A stretch of 23,664 nucleotides of DNA, from positions 1 through 23,664 of the forward strand of contig MSJH02000492.1 in assembly GCA_001931875.2 (NCBI GenBank). The letters are read 5' to 3'. Below are positions 10,932 to 21,409 of this stretch, one piece after another. The number at the start of each line of letters is the position of its first letter. Position 1 is the stretch's first letter. The notes under the pieces were generated by a model that worked only from the letters and a program-made list of their open reading frames with translations, searched no databases and was not told the origin of the DNA. This stretch comes from Byssochlamys sp. IMV 00236 (Eukaryota > Ascomycota > Eurotiomycetes > Eurotiales > Thermoascaceae). Made by a program: the position numbers and the translations under genes.

Positions 10932-11201
10932 ATGATCAGTAATAAATTAGCTTCAGCAGATAGCAAAGCATATTCAACAAAGAGCCAAAAGGTATGAACT
11001 CTTTTTACTATATCAAGATTATTACCACGCTTTCTCAATAGAAACGATATTAAGCACATAAATTCAAAGGTGGACATGGATTGTTCTTTCCTATTGCAGC
11101 CTATTTGGGTGGTCAGGTCTCTTAAATTTTACTTGGGGACAAGAACGGTAACTGAGCATCTCATTTTGCAACATGATTCCCAGAAAAGGATTACACCCTA
11201 A
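10932..11201 (+). CDS. Possible small spliced ORF, unknown
   Basis: An ATG at 10932 after a purine-rich leader opens 20 codons (beginning MISNKLASADSKAYS) that end exactly at a GTATGA donor (10992). A good acceptor, TCAATAG, follows at 11041. Splicing there gives a stop after three codons (23 residues, ending at 11053). Using a later AAAG acceptor at 11069 gives 63 residues ending at 11201. A third frame in the same stretch reads KGGHGLFFPIAAYLGGQV before a stop, which looks more protein-like but cannot be joined in phase. This could be a small gene with an exon I missed, a decaying gene, or chance. Confidence 0.22.
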
Positions 11202-11370
11202 ATCAAGCTGTTTGGCACTTTCAAATATAATACACAATGGATAAATTCTTCCTGACTCTAAAAAGGACATACATTAGCATAGATGAGCGGTGTACTTTTA
11301 AAATATAAAGTTGTTTGAAAGATAGCTTTACTGTTTCTCGTCTCTTTTCATACTAAAGGTATAGATCCGT

Positions 11371-11496
11371 ATGCATTACAACCGAGGTAGAAAAGCAATA
11401 TTCCAATACAAACTATATGTTGATACATTTGTAGTTGGCAAATCGGATAAAGACGGCTGGTTCTACGGCCATGTGTCCGGGTTGCATATATTCTAA
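11371..11496 (+). pseudogene. 41-codon ORF, possible gene remnant
   Basis: Open from ATG at 11371 to TAA at 11496 with a composition unlike the surrounding AT-rich DNA, including VVGKSDKDGWFYGHVSG. It has an in-frame TAG two codons upstream and no obvious splice partner, so I see either an orphan exon or a remnant. No family recognised. Confidence 0.2.
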
Positions 11497-11923
11497 AGTT
11501 TTAAGGTAACCTGAGCATTTATAAAAACTACCTTTTTAGATATTATCAAAGCAAGCAAATTGTATATAATCAGGGCCTCGTCCGATAGTCTTTGCATAGA
11601 TGTATGAGGATAAAAACGAAAAAAAAAAAGAAAGCGCGACTTGTTACTTAGGAGTTTACCTTTCCCACAAAGGATAGAGAATATGCTTTTATAAATCTAA
11701 CTTTATGCAGAACAAGAACCAAAAAAGGATGTAAGATACATAGCACCAAGCCATCTTTGTCATGATAGGGCTTAGACTACGAGCATTATTACGTTATGGA
11801 TGGAAATAAAAGAATTGAAAAGAGAGTTCTTTGGGTATGACAGATGTAATACAAGATGCAACGTATTTAATAGTCTCTCTTTCTTTCTTTCTCTTGTTTT
11901 CTTTCCTTTTCGACTCAAAACAG
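11497..11923. other. Intergenic/promoter region of the trefoil-CipC gene
   Basis: No coding signal. A CT-rich tract (about 11875-11912) immediately precedes the ATG at 11924, as expected for a fungal leader; the tract ends in CAAAACAG, so a leader intron ending at the ATG is possible. Confidence 0.4.
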
Positions 11924-13170
11924 ATGACTTTTGAAACAAGTACTTTTCCCATTGGTTATTTTTATATCATTTCAAAGCTTAATGGTATGGCTTTGGATAT
12001 CGACACGAGCAAACCGGTTGGAGTAAGGGCATATAAAGGAAGTTAAAGTCGACGCGAAGCGCGTATTAAAACAATAAAATAGAGCGGTTCAAAAGTAGTT
12101 ACTGCACCCAAGAAGGAACAAAAGCCTGAAAGAGATACTCAGTTATGGATTCATCAGGATGGTAAGTTACCCCCAAACACTCTTTTTCTCTCTTTTTCTC
12201 TGATGATTTATCTTAGGTTTCCTCACAAACAAGTTTACTGGCCTCGTGTTGGATATTGGAAAAGCAAAAACATTCAAAGGTACAGTTCATAAAAAGGCTG
12301 CATAGACCTCTTTTTAACATTTCGAAGCCATCTTTACGGGTGAAGAAGCTCTCTTTGTGGATGAAATGAAGACAGAGGAAAATGTAAGATAGTAACCTTT
12401 TCGGGAACTCATTCCGAAATGAAGTTTTGTAACACGATGTTCTTTTAGGCTAATGATCAACGATTTGGATTCACCAATGGTTATCTTTATGCTTTATCGG
12501 AACCTAATAACGTCGTTGATATTCGCAAGAGCAACGCAGAAGCAGGTGCTGATATTATCATTCATGTAAAGAAAGAGGAAGACGCCCTTAACCAACTCTG
12601 GGAATTGGAGTTGGCCGATCCTCCCAAGGTTTTGGACTCTTCTGATGACGAAGAAGATGACAGTAAGCGCGCTCGTCTTAGAGCATGGTTTGGCAACTGG
12701 TTAGGATGGAAAGATCACGATAAAACAAGACTCTTGAAGGAAGATGAACTTCAAAAGGCACATGACAAGGTCTACAAGAAGAAGAAATCTAAATTGCCGT
12801 AAGAAGAAAGATACGTCTTTAAAGGAAAACTCTGACATTATATATTAGCTATGAAATCATTGCCGGCGCTGTTGCTGTAGAAGCTGTTAAGCATTACATT
12901 GCCAAGCAAGAAGAGAATGGTGAGGATGTCCGCTTTAAGGGAGCTAAGGAAGCCATTGCTGGTTTTGCTGCTGCTGAGGTTTGTTTCTACTATTTTTTCC
13001 ATTATGTTTTTCTTAATTATTATTTGTAGATGGTTAAAATATTCATGGAAAGAGGTACCGATGATGATGATGAAGACGATGATGAAGAAAGAAAGCAAAA
13101 GAAGCAAACCTTGCTTCAAAATATGGCCATTTCTGCTGCCTCCAACTACTATGACACTAAATACAAATAA
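11924..13170 (+). CDS. Beta-trefoil (ricin-B-like) plus CipC/DUF3759 fusion protein
   Basis: Seven exons: 11924-12022, 12083-12161, 12217-12279, 12328-12383, 12449-12798, 12849-12978 and 13030-13170, all in frame, 305 residues. Residues ~1-150 have trefoil-lectin character: short hydrophobic repeats such as FYIISKLNGMALDI and GFLTNKFTGLVLDI, and two Q-x-W motifs (QLW at 53-55 and 148-150). An acidic then basic linker follows. Residues ~205-305 match the CipC-like DUF3759 pattern: KLPYEIIAGAVAVEAVKHY, AKEAIAGFAAAEMVKIF and a terminal NYYDTKYK, interrupted by an Asp/Glu run. CipC proteins are stress- or antibiotic-induced fungal proteins of unknown biochemistry; a lectin-like head suggests glycan or protein binding, which is inference. 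There is no signal peptide, so it is probably intracellular. Introns are very short (48-66 nt). Confidence 0.85.
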
Positions 13171-13256
13171 AAAAAGTTTTTGCGGAGCTTCAACTTGGTG
13201 TCCCCTTGCCTGTCTTGTTTTTTTTTTAGCTTTTTTTTTTTCTTGTTGCATTAGTT

Positions 13257-14201
13257 ATGGAAAAGTCATTTGCCAGCCTACTTCGCCATTCTCGCCTGGC
13301 ATCCTATGATAGAACGATAGAACAAGTGTACAAAATACCTAAGCAATGTAAAAATATTGGCGATTGGGGATTAAAACGCAACCTGCCTACTGTGATCCGA
13401 ACACCACATGTCATCATTAAAGCACTGGATACAGCTGAACATCAAACACCATGGGTCTCTGGTGAGAGCAAAGTGTTATTCTTGAAGCGCTGGAAAGAAA
13501 ATTTCCCCAATTCTCATAAACCTGCTCCTCGATCGGAAGAAGTTTATTACAATATAGCCAGTATGACCCCTGCAGAGTTCAAACGGTTCTTGAGAAGCAT
13601 CGAAAAGAAGGCGCCTGCTTTTAGGGAAGCACTGGCGAAGAAAGAAGCCGTGCCTGAACAAGTATTTGAATATCTTAAAGTCAATGTCACCAAGAATGAG
13701 GCTCCCAAGGGCAATGGTGTGGTCGGACCTACTTACTCTGAGTACACAGTCGAGTGGGATTACCCTGTCGAAGGTCGTATACTCAACATGCTCAGAAGCT
13801 TTGATGGCCATGCGGTCGGTATTGGAGGTGTTGTGGCTCATTTGCCCAGACGATACACACTTGGACTTCGAACAGCCGTAGACAGAGGTGTGCGTACGTT
13901 CTATGTTCAGGAAGCAGAGATAGACGAGGAAGGTAAACCCAGAGTGGTTGTTACGCCTAAACGTAAATCAGCCCCCCTATCGGTCGTTTTGTTGAATGGT
14001 CATGAATCTGAAGAGTCAACCGATTCTAATACAACAATGACAGCTGAAGATATGTTCAATACTCAATCTCATGCTCGCCGTCGCCCCATCAGCCGCCCTC
14101 AATCAGAAGACAATATCAAGCCTAATCCTGAACATAAGGATTTGATGTCACGTATATCAACCTTATTAGAAAATAGCCACAAGAAAGAGGAAAGTGAATA
14201 A
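13257..14201 (+). CDS. Mitochondrial small-subunit ribosomal protein, Mrp51/bS1m type
   Basis: Component of the mitochondrial small ribosomal subunit that in yeast is also linked to translation of mitochondrial mRNAs. Single exon, 314 residues. The start shows the family's hallmark: SFASLLRHSRLASYD followed by GDWGLKRNLP, then the TPHVIIKALDTAEHQTPW segment. The middle carries RILNMLRSFDGHAVGIGGVVAHLP, and the C-terminal third is Ser/Asn-rich and probably flexible. The basic, serine-containing N-terminus would suit mitochondrial import. It begins 86 bp after the trefoil-CipC stop in the same direction, with a strongly T-rich stretch between. Family assignment is from remembered sequence pattern and is fairly firm. 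Confidence 0.85.
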   Translation: MEKSFASLLRHSRLASYDRTIEQVYKIPKQCKNIGDWGLKRNLPTVIRTPHVIIKALDTAEHQTPWVSGESKVLFLKRWKENFPNSHKPAPRSEEVYYNIASMTPAEFKRFLRSIEKKAPAFREALAKKEAVPEQVFEYLKVNVTKNEAPKGNGVVGPTYSEYTVEWDYPVEGRILNMLRSFDGHAVGIGGVVAHLPRRYTLGLRTAVDRGVRTFYVQEAEIDEEGKPRVVVTPKRKSAPLSVVLLNGHESEESTDSNTTMTAEDMFNTQSHARRRPISRPQSEDNIKPNPEHKDLMSRISTLLENSHKKEESE

Positions 14202-14320
14202 GAAAAAATTGCATAAACTAATAATAATAAATAAAAATATGTGAAATTTATTAATTTCGTTATATTCCCCCCTCCTTCTCTCACTTACTCACACACACAC
14301 TTTTTTTCTCCTTTTTGGAA

Positions 14321-16379
14321 ATGACAATAGTAGTCGAAAGTGTTGCCTGGGGTATCTATGGCGTAGTAGTTGCTGTAATGCCAAGTTGGCGTTTTATCTT
14401 AAAGTGTTGTCTAATTTAAATCTAGATGCTATTCTTATTCAGTGTATTATTTACAAGATATTTTCAAGCCAAATATGATTCCGAATTCTTTGCAACATTC
14501 ATCACCATTTTGGCATTAGGACTTGTCTTTTCAACATTAGCCTTATTGCCTGTTGACATTTTTTTAGTTTCAGCTACAGTAGATCCTACAATGGGAATTA
14601 AGAAAGAATGGGCCACACCAGAAACTATTAACCGAATGACCAAGGTGACAAGTATAGTGTATTATGGTCAGTTGCATATTATAAAACTATGCTGTACATT
14701 TATATCAACTTGCATGAATAGCCTTTTATGGAACCATTACGATGTTTAGCTTCTTTTTGATACCCTTTGCTTATTTTTTCTATGAGGAGTACGATGAAGA
14801 TCAATCATTAAAGGACAGGATAATGGGTGCGCTCAAGTACACTTCCTTTTTTGTCATCATATCCGTTCTTCTGTCTATCTTTGGCTTATTCCTCAAGCCA
14901 ACTGCGAGACCGCCCAAGATTGATCTGGATTGGTTCAAGAAGCTGCTTACAGAGGATTGTAAGTGTAGTAGTAATAAAAAGGAGAAAAATGCTAACGTAT
15001 AGAGGCTAGATGGCGGAAAGACCATCTCATTTCTACTTGCATGCCTTATCTTGTTTGGAATGCTTGTCTTTATTGGATACACCGTAAGCTAAACTGATGA
15101 TCATATCACAAATATTAAATCTATACAACAGGCACCAGGGTTATCGCTTTTGCCCATGGATCTGATGAAGGGCAGACGGCGATTAGAGGATGAAAGTGAA
15201 GATGTAGAGAATAGGTTAATCGCAGCCAAGGAAAGACAGCGAGCGATCAAGGCCAAATATGCCAATAGATCACTACCAGTTAAGGAGCAACGAGAACTTG
15301 ATGAACTAGAAGATGAAGAAAGACTACTTGCCAGAAGGTTAAGAACCATTCAACAATATCGATCAAGTTTATTTCAAAAGCTATTTTACATTGTTCGACC
15401 ATTTGAAGTATATAATGCCATTATTATTATTATTCATTCATTCCATATTTATATCTCTTTAGTTTACATTAGGTGCCATATTATTATGCGTTACTTTAGT
15501 CATTGCTGTGTCCATTTTTATGACAATGTAATATAACTCTGCATATAATGATATACTCATTATTTGTCTATAGAGTGGATAAAATTGCTTATGCAGTATG
15601 CGGAAGTCAGTGTGGCTATGTTATTAGCCATCCAAACATGTTTAACCCTATCAACTTCATATTTGTTAAATTATCCAAGATATTCCCATTAGACTATCTA
15701 TTTATGGTTGGATTGATTATTTACTTCTTCTTAGCAACCATGTCTGGAATCATCCATGTTGGCATTCGATTTCTTTGGATTACCTTATTTCGTATCAGAA
15801 AAGGAGCTACTGCCCCTCAAGCCTTGTTAGTAACTGCTGTATTACTCACACTAAGTTTACTGGCATTAAATTATACCGTGACAACCATCGTTGCCCCTAG
15901 TTATGCACACTTCGGAAGCCAAGTCTATGTAGAGTATAAGAAATAGCACATGTATAAATTAATATATATGGGTTCTAAGCCAATTTATAGTGTAATCAAA
16001 CAAATACACTTGGACAAAGGGATTGTACTCAAAGTAAAGAATGGATTGTTCCCTGTGATATTTATGGACCTACAGGTATAACCAAAGGATGAATTATTAT
16101 CATGTATTCCAACTTTTTTATTTTATAGATATATGTACACCAACAGTGTCATCAACATTGATAGATAAAATCATTGTAAACACGCCCTTCTTTGGCATCT
16201 TCTTTTATTGCTCACAGTGGGTATTTCTGGTCGTGTTTATCCTTGGTTTCCTATATTCGATCTTCCGAAAGCCAAGAAATAGTGTACAAGCTGATTTACA
16301 GGAGCTTGTGGATGATGAAGAAGAACAAAGTTTGCTAAGTCCATCCCGAAGACAGGATGAACGTTACCATACAACATAA
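14321..16379 (+). CDS. LMBR1-domain lysosomal cobalamin transport protein (LMBD1-like)
   Basis: Multi-pass lysosomal or vacuolar membrane protein that in animals works with ABCD4 to release vitamin B12 to the cytosol. Nine exons: 14321-14374, 14426-14666, 14722-14958, 15010-15083, 15132-15407, 15463-15527, 15574-15928, 15991-16075 and 16129-16379, giving 545 residues against about 540 for human LMBD1. Conserved landmarks appear in order: LLPVDIFLVSATVDP, IPFAYFFYEEYDED, GLSLLPMDLMKG, the charged cytosolic helix (RRRLEDESEDVENRL to LARRLRTIQQY), FPLDYLFMVGLIIYFF, RIRKGATAPQALL and a cysteine-containing luminal loop before the last membrane segment. The acidic C-terminus (VDDEEEQSLLSP) contains a dileucine-like signal, suitable for vacuolar sorting. 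Two donors are non-standard (GTCAGT after 14666, GTAGAG after 15928); each was chosen because it alone keeps the frame and the conserved sequence. Confidence 0.9.
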
Positions 16380-17372
16380 AGAAAGAATCTCGTGTGCGTT
16401 ACATGCAAATCCACACACACTCATTCTTGTACATGTTCGATCAAAGGACACGTTTTTAGTTGCTCTATTTGATTAAAATATAATATTCCCAACTTTGGGT
16501 AATCTCCATTGGGTCTTTTTTTGGCTTCTCCTTTCGATTATTTTTATCTCTCCTTTTTTTCGATTTGTGTTTTTTTTACTTGTAGTATTGTAATGCTTTT
16601 CATGCAAGCGAAAAAAAAAAAAAAGGGAAACAAACAGGTATTAGAAAGAGATGATGCGTAATTTAATACAAAGTGACAATGAAGTAAATAGGAAGAATAT
16701 GTAAACATTTTCACTGGTAATTAGTTGCATTGTTTATATGAAAGATCGTCAGTTTGCAGGATGCAATCTCGTCAATCAAAAAAGTAATAGTTGCTACTTT
16801 TGGTAGTATAGTAACACAGATTCCTTTTTTTTACAAGTGAAATAACAAGCTTGGCGCATAAAGTAACCAGATCAAAAGCGTCTAGTTCTTTTTCGTTTAT
16901 TAGAAGGGAAAATAAATTTTAAGGGACAACTTTTGTCAATTAAAGTAATTGACAATATGTTTCAATCAAGATACTTTTGTTGATCTTTTATCACGTTTGT
17001 ACTTCACTCACTCTGTTTATGTTTGTTATTTGTTATTCTTCAACAATCAATTGTTCGCTCACAAAATAATAATATATCTGATGGTTGCCATGACACACTT
17101 TACCATGGAAACAGGTTGTCATAGTTATTCTGTTTTTCTTGCTTTTTATAGAGTGAGGATATAGTTTAATAATTTCAGAAATGATATAACAATAATGAGC
17201 AATGTTCAATAGGGAGAATACCATTATAAAAAGATCTGTTCTGTTTGTGTGACGCTTATGAAATAGGGGCAAATATATGTTCAAGGGACGTCAAGTTTAA
17301 AGATCTCATTGGTCTATTTATTTTTAGCATTCAACCTATAAACAGTGTATAGATTATGCACAGAATTTTCAA
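16380..17372. other. Intergenic region, LMBD1 3' side and zinc-finger promoter
   Basis: About 1 kb without a gene. The ORFs at 16949-17164 (+) and 17033-17284 (-) overlap each other on opposite strands, lack a domain and look like chance. An AGGGG pentamer, the core recognised by Msn2/4-class factors, is at 17265-17269. A TATAAA-containing stretch lies near 17335. Confidence 0.45.
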
Positions 17373-17380
17373 TATAAAAA
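17373..17380 (+). promoter_or_regulatory. TATA-like element of the zinc-finger gene
   Basis: TATAAAAA, followed by a long CT-rich stretch (17396-17530) typical of highly expressed fungal promoters or leaders. Confidence 0.4.
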
Positions 17381-17560
17381 GTAGATAATCTTTTTGTTTT
17401 CTTCTTCTTTATCTCATTCATTCTTTTTTTTTCCTTTTCTTTTTCATTCTTTACAAGAACTAACTCTTGTATCATTCAACACTTCATTCACTTGCTACCC
17501 AATTACCTTCCCTACTTTCTTTTACCTTCAAAAAGCTTTTAGATAAAGATTTTTAATAAC

Positions 17561-17612
17561 GTAAGTTGCAAATACCAAAATGTCATAGAATAGACACTAA
17601 CAGGACCTATAG
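17561..17612 (+). other. Probable 5'-leader intron ending exactly at the ATG
   Basis: GTAAGT at 17561, a CACTAAC branch-point match about 14 bases before the end, and TATAG at 17612, with the start codon at 17613. The 52-nt length fits the other introns here. The intron contains an ATG-TCA-TAG minimal upstream ORF that splicing would remove. A slightly shorter version ending at CTAACAG is possible but leaves the branch point too close. Confidence 0.6.
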
Positions 17613-18639
17613 ATGTACTCAACCACTTCTGCTTACCAGCCTTCATTTGAATTATCCTCTGTTTCTGCTCCTCCTCAGTTATCTCCACCAGAGATTGAGA
17701 TTGACCATTGCTTAAACAACTATCAACGTCATGACAGTATTGATTACAGTCGTCGCGCAAGCTACTTCACTGGTCTCTTATCCTCTAATGAATCCAACTT
17801 GTCTGATCAAGAGCAGCGAACACCCAGTCCATTCAATGGTTACGAAGACTATCAGTATCACCATCCTTTGGATAATTCAAACAAGAGACGTATGAGTACG
17901 TTGATTGAGCTCCCTCAGCTGAACTACCAGCCATCATCTGATTATGGTTACTCCACTGTTATTCATCCTTGGCTTACAACCGACAATGTCATGAACTCTG
18001 ACAATCGCTCTCCATTGATGTATGCTAATCCTGCCATTGACATGTATTCTCCTCAAGCTTACTTTGGTAACAACGGTGGCAATAGCTTTCATCCTCTCAT
18101 GGCAGGTGATTCTCTGGGTCTTCCCGTCGATGGCGTCTTTCGTGAAAGAGCCTCTTCGGCATGCTCCTCTTCCTCTGCCGATAGTTCGCTCTCTATCAGC
18201 CCCCCACCTACACGCAGATCCAGCAAGGCTGCCGTCAGCCTTTCCAAATCGCCCGTCAAGCGTTCTCGTGGACGCAGAGTGTCCAACAGCCCAAGCGTAG
18301 CTGGCCAAAAGGTGTTTACCTGTACACACGATGATTGTGGTAAGGTATTTAAGCGATCAGAACACTTGAAGCGTCATATCCGATCCATTCATACTTTGGA
18401 AAAACGTAAGTACACTCTCTTTATTCTGAAACTCTTTTACTGATCTTGCTGTTTTAGCCTATGAATGTCCTTATCAAACATGCTCCAAGAGATTCTCTCG
18501 CTCTGACAACTTGAACCAACATATCCGCATTCATCGTCATACAGGAAAAGACAAGAGCAATACCAATAACAGCAGTAACAGTAATCAGAACGCTAGCGTC
18601 TCAAACAACAACTTTAATAATTTTATGCCTACTTTTTAA
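17613..18639 (+). CDS. C2H2 zinc-finger transcription factor, Msn2/4-like DNA-binding class
   Basis: Predicted nuclear DNA-binding regulator, 324 residues in two exons (17613-18405 and 18458-18639, phase 1). The N-terminal ~230 residues are Ser/Pro/Tyr-rich and disordered-looking; a basic stretch (KRSRGRR, near 220) is a likely nuclear localisation signal, and many SP pairs could be phosphorylated. Two fingers follow at 235-260 and 266-290, each C-x4-C type, joined by a TLEKP linker. The intron splits the linker proline codon. Helix contact positions are R-E-H-R (finger 1, KRSEHLKRH) and R-D-N-Q (finger 2, SRSDNLNQH), the same as in yeast Msn2/4, so AGGGG-type targets are expected. The tail is Ser/Asn-rich. 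Similar two-finger proteins include Seb1/MsnA; a strict orthologue cannot be claimed from this alone. Confidence 0.9.
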
Positions 18640-21409
18640 TGACCTTAAGCAACATATTTTGGGTTCTTTTTTTTCTTCGCATCTCTTTATACCATTATTG
18701 TTTGTTTACACTATTTTATTCATTTGCATGCCTCTTTTCTCTCTCTCTACCACTTATTTATTTTCACAACCTCATTTGCCCTTACATATGTCTCCTTAAA
18801 TTTTATATTGTCAATTTTATATATTGAATTCACATCTATCAAATCAACCAACTAAAAAAAAATGGAAAGCACGTAATTCATATATTGTTTTGTATGTATT
18901 ATACAGCATCTAATTGTTGTTTGCACCAATAAAAAAAAACTAGCTACTCTGTTTTCAAGTTCTATTGTGTTTATCATTTAGAAACGAATAGTTCATCATT
19001 CATTGAACGCGTACTCATAATTTTTACACTGGACCAAAGGAGGGAGTGTTGACATCAAAATTCGTGCAACCGCTACTTTCATATATACTACCACATGTTT
19101 TCATGCAAAAGGGTTCTCTTTTTTTTTTTTTTTAGTTGGTCTATTTAGTGACTTTTTTATAAAGTCTGGTTCGTTCTAATGATGATGTTTATGCCAGAAC
19201 CTATCCCCGTGCTCTATTTCTCTGGCATATTTAGCCTGATGTGTAACCTATAAAACGCCCGTGTGGTCTCCTTACTTTGTTCGTCATTAACATAGTTAGA
19301 GTATACTTTTTATCATAATAAACACCTACATGTTGATCATTCAGGTGTTATTAATTTATTTCTTTAGTAATAACAGGCCATGAGGAGGTTAGTCGAAATG
19401 AGCTAATGGCATGCATAATTTATTAGAGAGTGCAACCTCAGTGATATAAGAGTTGTCAGTCACTTTTATGATATGACATTATTTCCATATTGGATATGAA
19501 CTGGAGAAAGACTAGATTTTTCTACATATTATCTTATACCTAATTTGTATATTATATCTTATTTTATGGCTCTTCCTTTTTTATTTTTGTAAATAAGAGC
19601 ACGGTCCACTAGTGAGGACAACAACAAAAAGAGAAAGAAATTAAGTCAGATCATCACTCCTTTAATCTTGATCGTTCTACCCCCCCTTTCCTTTTCCTTC
19701 CTCTTGTCCTTATATGTCTTTTTTTTTGTAGCAACAAGAGTAATCATTGAAATAGGAGTATAAAATGGATCAAAGGATGAAGTAAAAGTGGTACCTGTGC
19801 CATAGACTACATTGAACAAAAAAAAAGAAGTCATGGGGTCAATCGTTTGATCTTTTCCATATTGAAGTAACCACCGAATCTGACTCTATGCAGTTTTTAC
19901 TTTTTTCAGAATTTTATCTTTACACATCTTGCCATATCTACCCAATAGTTTCTCTCCTTTTTCCAAAAGAGCTTTTTATAAGACTCCCCTTCCTTTCAGG
20001 TACATTGATATTAGCACTAGTCAAAGCATTCTGGTCATAGATATTTCTCTTTTTAAAATAAGGTTTACCGTAGCTTCTTCAAGGGAAACTATAAACTATT
20101 TGTGAAACTTTCAAGGAGATGAAATAGAGTTAAATCGTGCGTCAAAACCTCCTGAATTACGATCATTTTCTTACAAAAAAGTAAAGAAAGGACATTGTTT
20201 TTATAGAAATTGGCAATTGGTTTTGAACGAAAAATATTCTTTGAACCAAGAATAGGGCAACATCTCTATTAGGATCGGTGCTAATCAGAAGCTTGTCCTG
20301 CCGTGGCTCGTTCATTTTATGATCGACCTTGTTCAACTAGCTATTTTTGTCATTTTTATCAGGTATTTGGCAGCTTATTTAAACTTATTTTCCTGTTAAA
20401 AAGCTTCTTATATTAATTCGTCTACGATTAAATAAAGAAAAGGAGCCATGTTGCTTGATTTGTATTTTCATTCTCGATCACGACATCGCTTTCCTGCAAT
20501 AACAATGCGATAAAAGTATATATGGGAATGTATGTCTTTAAGCAATAAACATATGCCACTTGAGCTTATTATGAAATCAAAAAGGGTAATAAGGTTTAAG
20601 CATAGTCAAGATAGGCTATGAGTAAGCAAATAGCATCATATTATGGGATTTTTTGAGTCACAATAAGAAAGAAGGACAAGCAGCATATGCAATAAGTTGT
20701 GGTTAAACCAGAGTGGCTTGATGCTCACAAAGTGCCCTTTAGACGATCATTTGAACAACGTATAAGATAAAGGTTCTTCATATGATTATCAGGGCAAACA
20801 CACACATGTATTAAAAACCAGACGTCTCAGAGAACCCTTTTGGCTTGTTATAATAAAGATGTGAGCATAAATTACATGAGATAATAGGCTAATTTATTTT
20901 TAGTAAACGGTTTCCGAAAGCGGTGTGTAGACCAATGTTGGAGAGATGGATACTATATCGTATTTTATTCTCATTTAGATCATGGGGACGAAAAGGTAGA
21001 CAGGGAGATCATGGGGCATTGTTTTTTATTTATTTTGACTCAGCCATCATTCGAGAACACCTTCAAGACATCTTTACAAGATGTGCCTAGAACCCTTGAA
21101 GAGTGGTAAGTGTCTCTTTTATTCTGTGCAAGGGCTCGTGCGAGTGCAATATAAACAAATGATACACAACAAACATCCTTACACAGTGTTACTATGATAT
21201 GATCTGGGCTAGAATGCCCCCTTATGACGGCATTTATAGTGTGCAGAGTCATCCGGGAAGACTATACTAAGTAATCTACCGACTTATAAGACGACACCAG
21301 GGAAAAAAATAAATTTAAAAGCAAAAGAACAAAAGCTTTCTCTCTTCCCTTTTCCTTTTCTTTTTTTTTTTTCTCTTTTCTTTTTTCGTTTCTCTTTTTT
21401 AAAAAATAC
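18640..21409. other. 2.8-kb intergenic region
   Basis: No supportable gene. Contents: a possible poly(A) signal AATAAA at 18928-18933 for the zinc-finger gene; a T run near 19121-19133; a hairpin with 7-bp perfect arms AACACCT/AGGTGTT at 19321-19327 and 19343-19349; an unremarkable 50-codon minus ORF at 20163-20315; short ORFs at 19646-19834 (-) and 21040-21252 (-) with no domain; and a long CT-rich stretch (21338-21400) just before the bHLH start, which is probably that gene's leader. Its length is unusual compared with the packed 11.9-16.4 kb block and may hold regulatory DNA or untranslated RNA. Confidence 0.5.
19321..19349. repeat. Inverted repeat with 7-bp perfect arms
   Basis: AACACCT and AGGTGTT are separated by 15 bases and flanked by further A/T pairs, so a stem of up to about ten pairs is possible. 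No gene is attached; meaning unknown. Confidence 0.5.

Noticed and set aside
13476..13841. Long minus-strand ORF inside the Mrp51-like gene
   Set aside because: Antisense shadow of a well-supported coding sequence; its translation has no family pattern.
17934..18329. Minus-strand ORFs opposite the zinc-finger gene
   Set aside because: Shadows produced by the Ser-rich coding strand; the plus-strand frame has the fingers.
19178..19241. ATGATGA ... CTGA spacing like a C/D-box snoRNA
   Set aside because: The ends do not pair into a terminal stem and no D'/C' boxes are evident; such short boxes are common by chance.
21011..21106. 31-residue plus-strand ORF near a GTAAGT donor
   Set aside because: The only reasonable acceptor gives a stop after a few codons, and no domain is visible; the donor is probably coincidental.
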